Below are positions 42,251-47,105 of a stretch of DNA of 47,105 nucleotides, in pieces. The notes under the pieces were generated by a model. It did not search any database and had not been told where the DNA came from. It saw only the letters and a list, made by a program, of their open reading frames with translations. A program made the translations under genes and the position numbers. Position 1 is the first letter of the stretch. Each line of letters starts with the position of its first letter. This DNA is from Funneliformis mosseae (taxonomy: Eukaryota > Glomeromycota > Glomeromycetes > Glomerales > Glomeraceae), in contig CAJVPP010000117.1 of the NCBI GenBank assembly GCA_910592005.1, positions 1-47,105 on the forward strand. The letters are read 5' to 3'.

Positions 42251-44779
42251 AATATATTATTGTAAAAATACTTTTAAATTTATATTAAGTTATATTTATC
42301 CTAATTTATATTGATTTAGTAATTTTATTAGTTTTAATAGGTTAATAGCATCAGCTTAATTATCAATATTAGATGAAATATTTTATATTTTATTCTCCTA
42401 CATTTAATATAATTCATTCTTGAAAAGTATTTATCTTCATTTTTAATTTTTTATTTAAATAAAAATTTTCTTTATTATATAATAAAAAGGTACTTATATA
42501 ATATATATATTTATTAATGATATTAGGTAAACTTATTATACTAAACATTTATAATTATTTACTAGAAATAAAATATATATGTTAGTATATAATGAAAATA
42601 ACTAGCAATCTTTTTTTTCTCCCTTCTTTTTTTCCTATATTTATGCTAAAACTAGCAAAAATTGATAAACCTGTCAAATATGACATATATGCCAAATATG
42701 TCATATCTGCTATATCTACCAAATAGGATACACATACTATTTATTATATTTTTATTATTTATATCATTATTATCATTTATAACATATTTAACATAATTAG
42801 TATATTTGTTAGCTCTGTTATTATTGTCAGTAGTATCATAAATACCATAGATTTTCTTTAATTGTAATTTTCCTATATACAGGATATGAAAATGCCTTAG
42901 AAAAAAGACAGATTCCAACAAGATTCCAATAAGTTTTTAACATTATATTTAATATACATTTAATAATAATAATAAATAACTGTAACATTTTGCAAATATA
43001 AAATTTATAATTTATTTCTTGTTAACTAAATAAACTCTCTAATATACAGTATATTAAGTTGATTGGATTTAGTCATAGCTAATATCTCCCTAACTTTAAA
43101 TTATAGTTAACTTATTTAACGGAAAGAGTAACGTTAACAATGCTTATCAACAAATTTTTTAAGATTCTAGTACTTAAAAGTTTAATATTAAAAAGTCTGA
43201 TAATTTTTCAAGAACAATTCTCAGATTTCTGAAATTAAGATAAGTTTAATTTTATTAATTAATTTATTTTTTTTATTTAATAATACTTACTAATTATTTT
43301 TTCTAGAAACTGTTTAAAAAATATTTGATAATTTAGGTAATCTTAGTTGATTAAATTTGACTTTACAGATAAGATTATTTTTCTTTATTAATTTAGTATA
43401 AGATATTTGTTTTGCAAAAATAAATAAATTGATAAGGTTTTTTAAGTTTTTTTTTTAAAAAAATGAAATGTAATTCTTTTATTATAAAATAGTTTCACAA
43501 AGTCATCTGAACTATACTTATAGTAAGTTTATTAATTTATTTTTTAAAAAATATATAAAATATGTTTCTAATAAGATGTCTCTTTTCTTTTTTATATAAA
43601 AAATATTAGTTTCACAAAATTAGATGAACAGTTAGTATTATCAATACATTAAACTTTTTACAAAAATTTTATGATATTATTTATTCTGCTATATCTTTAA
43701 ATTAACAAAAATTATTAATTCAAATATTAAATAAAAAATAAAACTAATAAAATTTAATTAATAATTTCTGATATACAGGAGGATAAAATTTTTTAAAATC
43801 AAAAATATCACTTAATTTCTAATTTTCTTCTTCTGCTTAATTTATTTCTGATTTTTTATTTACTATTTCAATCTATTCATTTATTAAATTTCTTCATTTA
43901 TAAGATATTTTAATATTACATTCAAAATCTTTAGGATCTTGATTAAAAAAATTATATTATTAACAGATTCATGAAATAAATCATCTTCCTGCAGCTTTTG
44001 AACTACTAAAATTACAATATTTGTAGTTTTAAGCTTTTTATTTATATGTAAAATATTTTTTATTCATTTTTACTAATGAAATTTTCCTTTTATTTGACTT
44101 ATAGCAAAAATCTTATTTGACTATAATAAATAAATAATAATAAATAATTGGTTATATTTAAGAAAGTAAAAATAAATAAATAATTCATTCAAAATTTTAA
44201 AAATTAAAATAAATACATTTAAATAATTTCTTTTATTTGTATAAAAAAGTTCTAAAGCAGAAAATAATCTTTTAACTAAAGCAGTATTAATGCAAATTGC
44301 ATATAATTTGATACAAAAGTATTTAAATCTGATGCATAAGCAGAAATAAAATTCTAAAAATTAAAGTATATCATTTCAAAATTGTTTTAATAAAATATTA
44401 TTAAATAAAAAATCTTGTTTTCAATAATTTTGCAATTTTCTTAATAATGTGATAGTATCTATTCAAATTAAGTATAAAAATAGTAAATCATCTATTCACT
44501 CAATTGCATAAAAGAAATAAATTATTTTGAATAAAAATATTATCTCAATATTTAGGATGCAAAAGAAAGAAATTAATAATAAAGTTATTTTTATATATAC
44601 CATCATTTTTCTAAATATAAAATCATTTTTTTTTCTAAGTTTTTATCAAAATATTCTTATTATATTTTATAAAAATAACTAAAACTATAAAGTATATCAT
44701 AAAGATAGGCATTTTCTACTTACAACTTATTTAATACATCACAAAAAGAAAGTAAAAGCCTTTTTAATTATTAATTTCT
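42251..44779. other. very AT-rich spacer, probably remains of transposons
   Basis: No supported gene. ATATGACAT/ATGTCATAT form a 9-bp inverted repeat at 42677-42705. An AGTTTCACAAARTYAKMTGAAC-type direct repeat occurs at 43491-43512 and 43608-43630. The minus-strand open frame 42652-42921 is Asn-rich and looks like a composition artefact. Confidence 0.4.
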
Positions 44780-45580
44780 TTTATTAAACATCATTATCAA
44801 TAATTTTACAAATGTTAAATGACAAAATCTTATCATTTTTAATTTTAAATTTATCATCAAAATTGTAAATCCTTTCATTCTGATTTTCTGATCAAATTCA
44901 TCCAAAATATATTTTGATATAACTACCTAAAAAAAATAGAAAAGAGTTAATTTTATTTAATTAAAACTTAAAATATATATAAATACCTTTAAAATTGCTT
45001 TTGTTTATAATAAATTGAAATAGCAATAATAATAAATTTTAGCAAGTAACACATAAAAAAAAATAGCATAAAATATTTATTATATTTAATTTTTTATTTA
45101 TTGTGTAATTTAACCATAAAATAAACTGATTTGTTAAGATATAAAATGATAAGAATAGCTTTTTCAAATGCAATAATCAAATTAGAAGATTTCTTAAAAA
45201 TCTCTCTAATAACTAAATTTATTTGAAAATCAAAACACAAACCATAAAAATGTCATGCTATTCAGATGCTAATCATTTTTTGTAAAATAAATTATATAAT
45301 AAATAATAATTAAAATAATTTATTAAATTATTAATTGACCTTTTAGCTTGATTTTAAGATGCTGAATCAGTAATTATAGCATTGTATTTTATATTTTTTT
45401 TATCTAATTCTCTTAAAAAATTTAATGAAAATTCTTTAATATTCTCATATTCTTGCTTACATCTTCACTTTTTTATATTAAAACTTTTCCATCTGAAGTA
45501 AATAAAACTGAACTTGTAATTTTTTATTTTTTATTATTTTTCATCTGTCAAAACATACAATAACCTAAATACATCTCTTT
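44780..45580 (-). pseudogene. hAT transposase (DUF659-type), decayed
   Basis: Minus strand from 45580: VFRLLYVLTDEK, SLNFLRELDKKNIKYNAIIT followed by DSAS (hAT/DUF659 catalytic region T-D-S/N-A), then FDFQINLVIREIFKKSSNLI and YLNKSVYFMVKLHNK, which match the conserved C-A-H-x-INL-x-x-x-IF region of these transposases with the Cys and His replaced. The rest to about 44780 follows the family order (VISKYILDEFDQ). The N-terminal zinc finger and C-terminal dimerisation region are not identifiable. Decay is severe and biased to A and T. Confidence 0.6.
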
Positions 45581-46088
45581 ATACAATATTAATTAAAACA
45601 TTCTCATTATTTTCTAATTTGTGTTCAAATTATAATTTGTTAATACTTTATGGTTAGTAAATTTTGATCTATAATTTGCAAATAAATCATTTTTGATTTA
45701 ATTTATTTTTAATTTATCTAAATGACCATATATTATTTATAGTAAAATTCAAACTAAATTTTTTCAATATACTTTATTTTATTTGAAAGAGGAATTGATT
45801 TAGATATAAGTTACAATTTTTGTTTGATTACTTTTATTAAAATTTGATCTTTTTGCTATATAATTAGTAGATTCTTCTTTATTTATTTCTAAAAGTAAAT
45901 TTAAATATTAATTATTTTATTTAACAAATTTTAAAATTATTATTAATTATTACTAAAAAAAATATCATTTAGTAAAGAACAGAAATTTCCTATTCATTTG
46001 AGCTTTCTTATCAAATTTCTTATGAAAAAGAATTTTATTTCTTTTGTCTATATTATATTATTATTCAAATTATTTACAAGATTTTAAA

Positions 46089-46118
46089 TGGGAAATTACT
46101 AATTTTTTGTATTAGTAA
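46089..46118. repeat. inverted repeat, about 9-bp arms
   Basis: AATTACTAA, a T-rich loop, TTAGTAATT. It lies between the two diverging hAT relics and could be a terminal repeat remnant. Confidence 0.35.
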
Positions 46119-46179
46119 TTTTAGTTTTACAATAATAATACAATGCAAAATAATTATATTAATTTAATTTTTCATTTAA

Positions 46180-46975
46180 AATAATACTTTTTGCAATCTT
46201 CTATTAATATGTGAACAGGATTTAAGATTCCTTGTGACAAAACTATGAAAGGAATACTTTATTCATCATATATATAAAGTATAGATCAACTTCATTCTCT
46301 ATTAAGAAGTACTATGATAACAGTATATTTAACAACTGATCTTTGGACTGCAAAATCTTAACATGGTTATCTTGATATAATTGTAATTTGGTTAATTTCT
46401 GATTTTAAATTTTAAGAAGCTTTATTGACATGTAATCACCTTTCTTATCCTCATATTGGTAAAGTCGTAAGTTATGAATTATTTCAAATTTTAAATGAAT
46501 GGCATTTAACTTCAAAAGCTTTTACTATAGCAACTGATAATGGAGCAAACATGATAAAGGTAATTCATTTATTAGGTGAAAATTATATTAATTCAATTCA
46601 ACGCCAATCTTGTATTGCACATACTTTGCAACTTTTAGTATTAGAGGGTTTAAAATAATGTAAAGCATTTCACTGAAGAGTAAAAGTTTACAATCTTTTT
46701 TTTGATTACTTAAACAAGCTCAACGACTTTGAGAAGCATAACAAAAATTTTAATTAAATACTTTATTCAATGATAATATACAAATCCATTTGATATCTTA
46801 ACTGATGTAAAATTAGGTGGAATTCTACATATTATGCATGAAAATAGTCTTAGAAATACATAATTCTATGAAATTTGTATCTGTTGAATTACTTTCAAAA
46901 TCTGATTCAATATCACAAAGAGAAGGTAAAAAGTTAGAACGATTATGCTTAAATTTAAATGAAAAAGAGTAAGTT
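46180..46975 (+). pseudogene. hAT transposase (ricesleeper-like), decayed and cut by the window edge
   Basis: One frame carries TTDLWTAKS (46335-46358), a stop, HGYLDIIVIW, another stop, then the open part 46425-46658: YELFQILNEWHLTSKAFTIA, TDNGANMIKV and QRQSCIAHTLQLLVLEGLK. DLWT, TDNGANM and CxAHxLxL are diagnostic hAT transposase motifs. After 46660 the text continues with SLQSFF, KQAQRL and, in another frame, EIHNSMKFVSVELLSKSDSI. The C-terminal dimerisation domain would lie past the window end. Its DNA text differs from the minus-strand hAT relic about 0.6 kb upstream, so they are two families inserted head to head. Confidence 0.75.
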
Positions 46976-47105
46976 GATTTTTATTTATAAAAATTTTTAT
47001 AAATTAGAAAAACATATAATTTAAAAATATATCAATAGTAATTATTTATAAAATAATATAATTTTTTTATTAAAATATTATTTATTTAATAAAATTTAAT
47101 AGATT
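46976..47105. other. window end inside the hAT relic
   Basis: AT-rich; probably intronic or decayed continuation of the transposase. Confidence 0.3.

Noticed and set aside
42652..42921. Asn/Tyr-rich minus-strand frame
   Set aside because: Composition-driven; contains a short palindrome and no domain.
1..47105. tRNA and rRNA genes
   Set aside because: Scanned for GGTTCGAATCC-like B boxes and rRNA-like blocks; none convincing.

Overview
The window looks like a piece of an arbuscular mycorrhizal fungus genome (Glomeromycotina; Rhizophagus, Gigaspora or a relative, genus not resolvable by eye). The grounds are the very AT-rich sequence, short introns with GTAAGT-like donors and TTTTAG-type acceptors, and gene families that are strongly expanded in these fungi: BTB-BACK-TLDc, zinc-ribbon kinases, F-box-LRR and Crypton-like recombinases, surrounded by decayed transposons. 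Family calls rest on motifs and remembered family patterns. No database search was run.

Region 1 (1 to about 18.8 kb) is a dense mosaic of decayed genes on both strands. The most notable are virus-type or mobile-element-type genes: a zinc-ribbon plus PD-(D/E)XK (Vsr-like) endonuclease (318-1010, +), an A32/FtsK-HerA-like packaging ATPase (1125-1882, +), an archaeo-eukaryotic primase joined to a D5-like superfamily 3 helicase (15371-18421, -), and a tyrosine recombinase (13931-14998, -) followed by a coiled-coil and Gag-like segment (12948-13760, -). Between them lie relics of a Myb/SANT gene, a Ser-rich gene, an F-box-LRR gene and several unrecognised genes. Most lesions are stop codons and substitutions that fit C-to-T or G-to-A transitions, and some reading frames still continue correctly across intact-looking introns. 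Together these suggest an old Polinton-like or virus-like genomic element, or several multicopy families, now dead.

Region 2 (18.8 to 23 kb) holds short direct repeats, an 11-bp tandem array, a roughly 19-bp minisatellite, a 40-nt palindrome that may start a solo LTR, and a second, different tyrosine recombinase relic (Crypton/DUF3504 type).

Region 3 (23 to 37 kb) is the host-gene region. It holds a BTB-BACK-TLDc gene with two one-base frameshifts, a small transposon-like element with 45-bp terminal inverted repeats, a BTB relic, a coiled-coil plus leucine-rich-repeat gene interrupted by one in-frame stop, an unrecognised Cys-containing relic, an apparently intact four-exon alpha/beta hydrolase (33196-34328), and the truncated N-terminus of a zinc-ribbon kinase.

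Region 4 (37 to 47.1 kb) is extremely AT-rich and contains heavily decayed transposons: a Ty3/Gypsy integrase (-), a DUF659-type hAT transposase (-) and a second hAT transposase (+) that runs off the end of the window. Apart from the hydrolase, no gene here appears able to make a full-length product.
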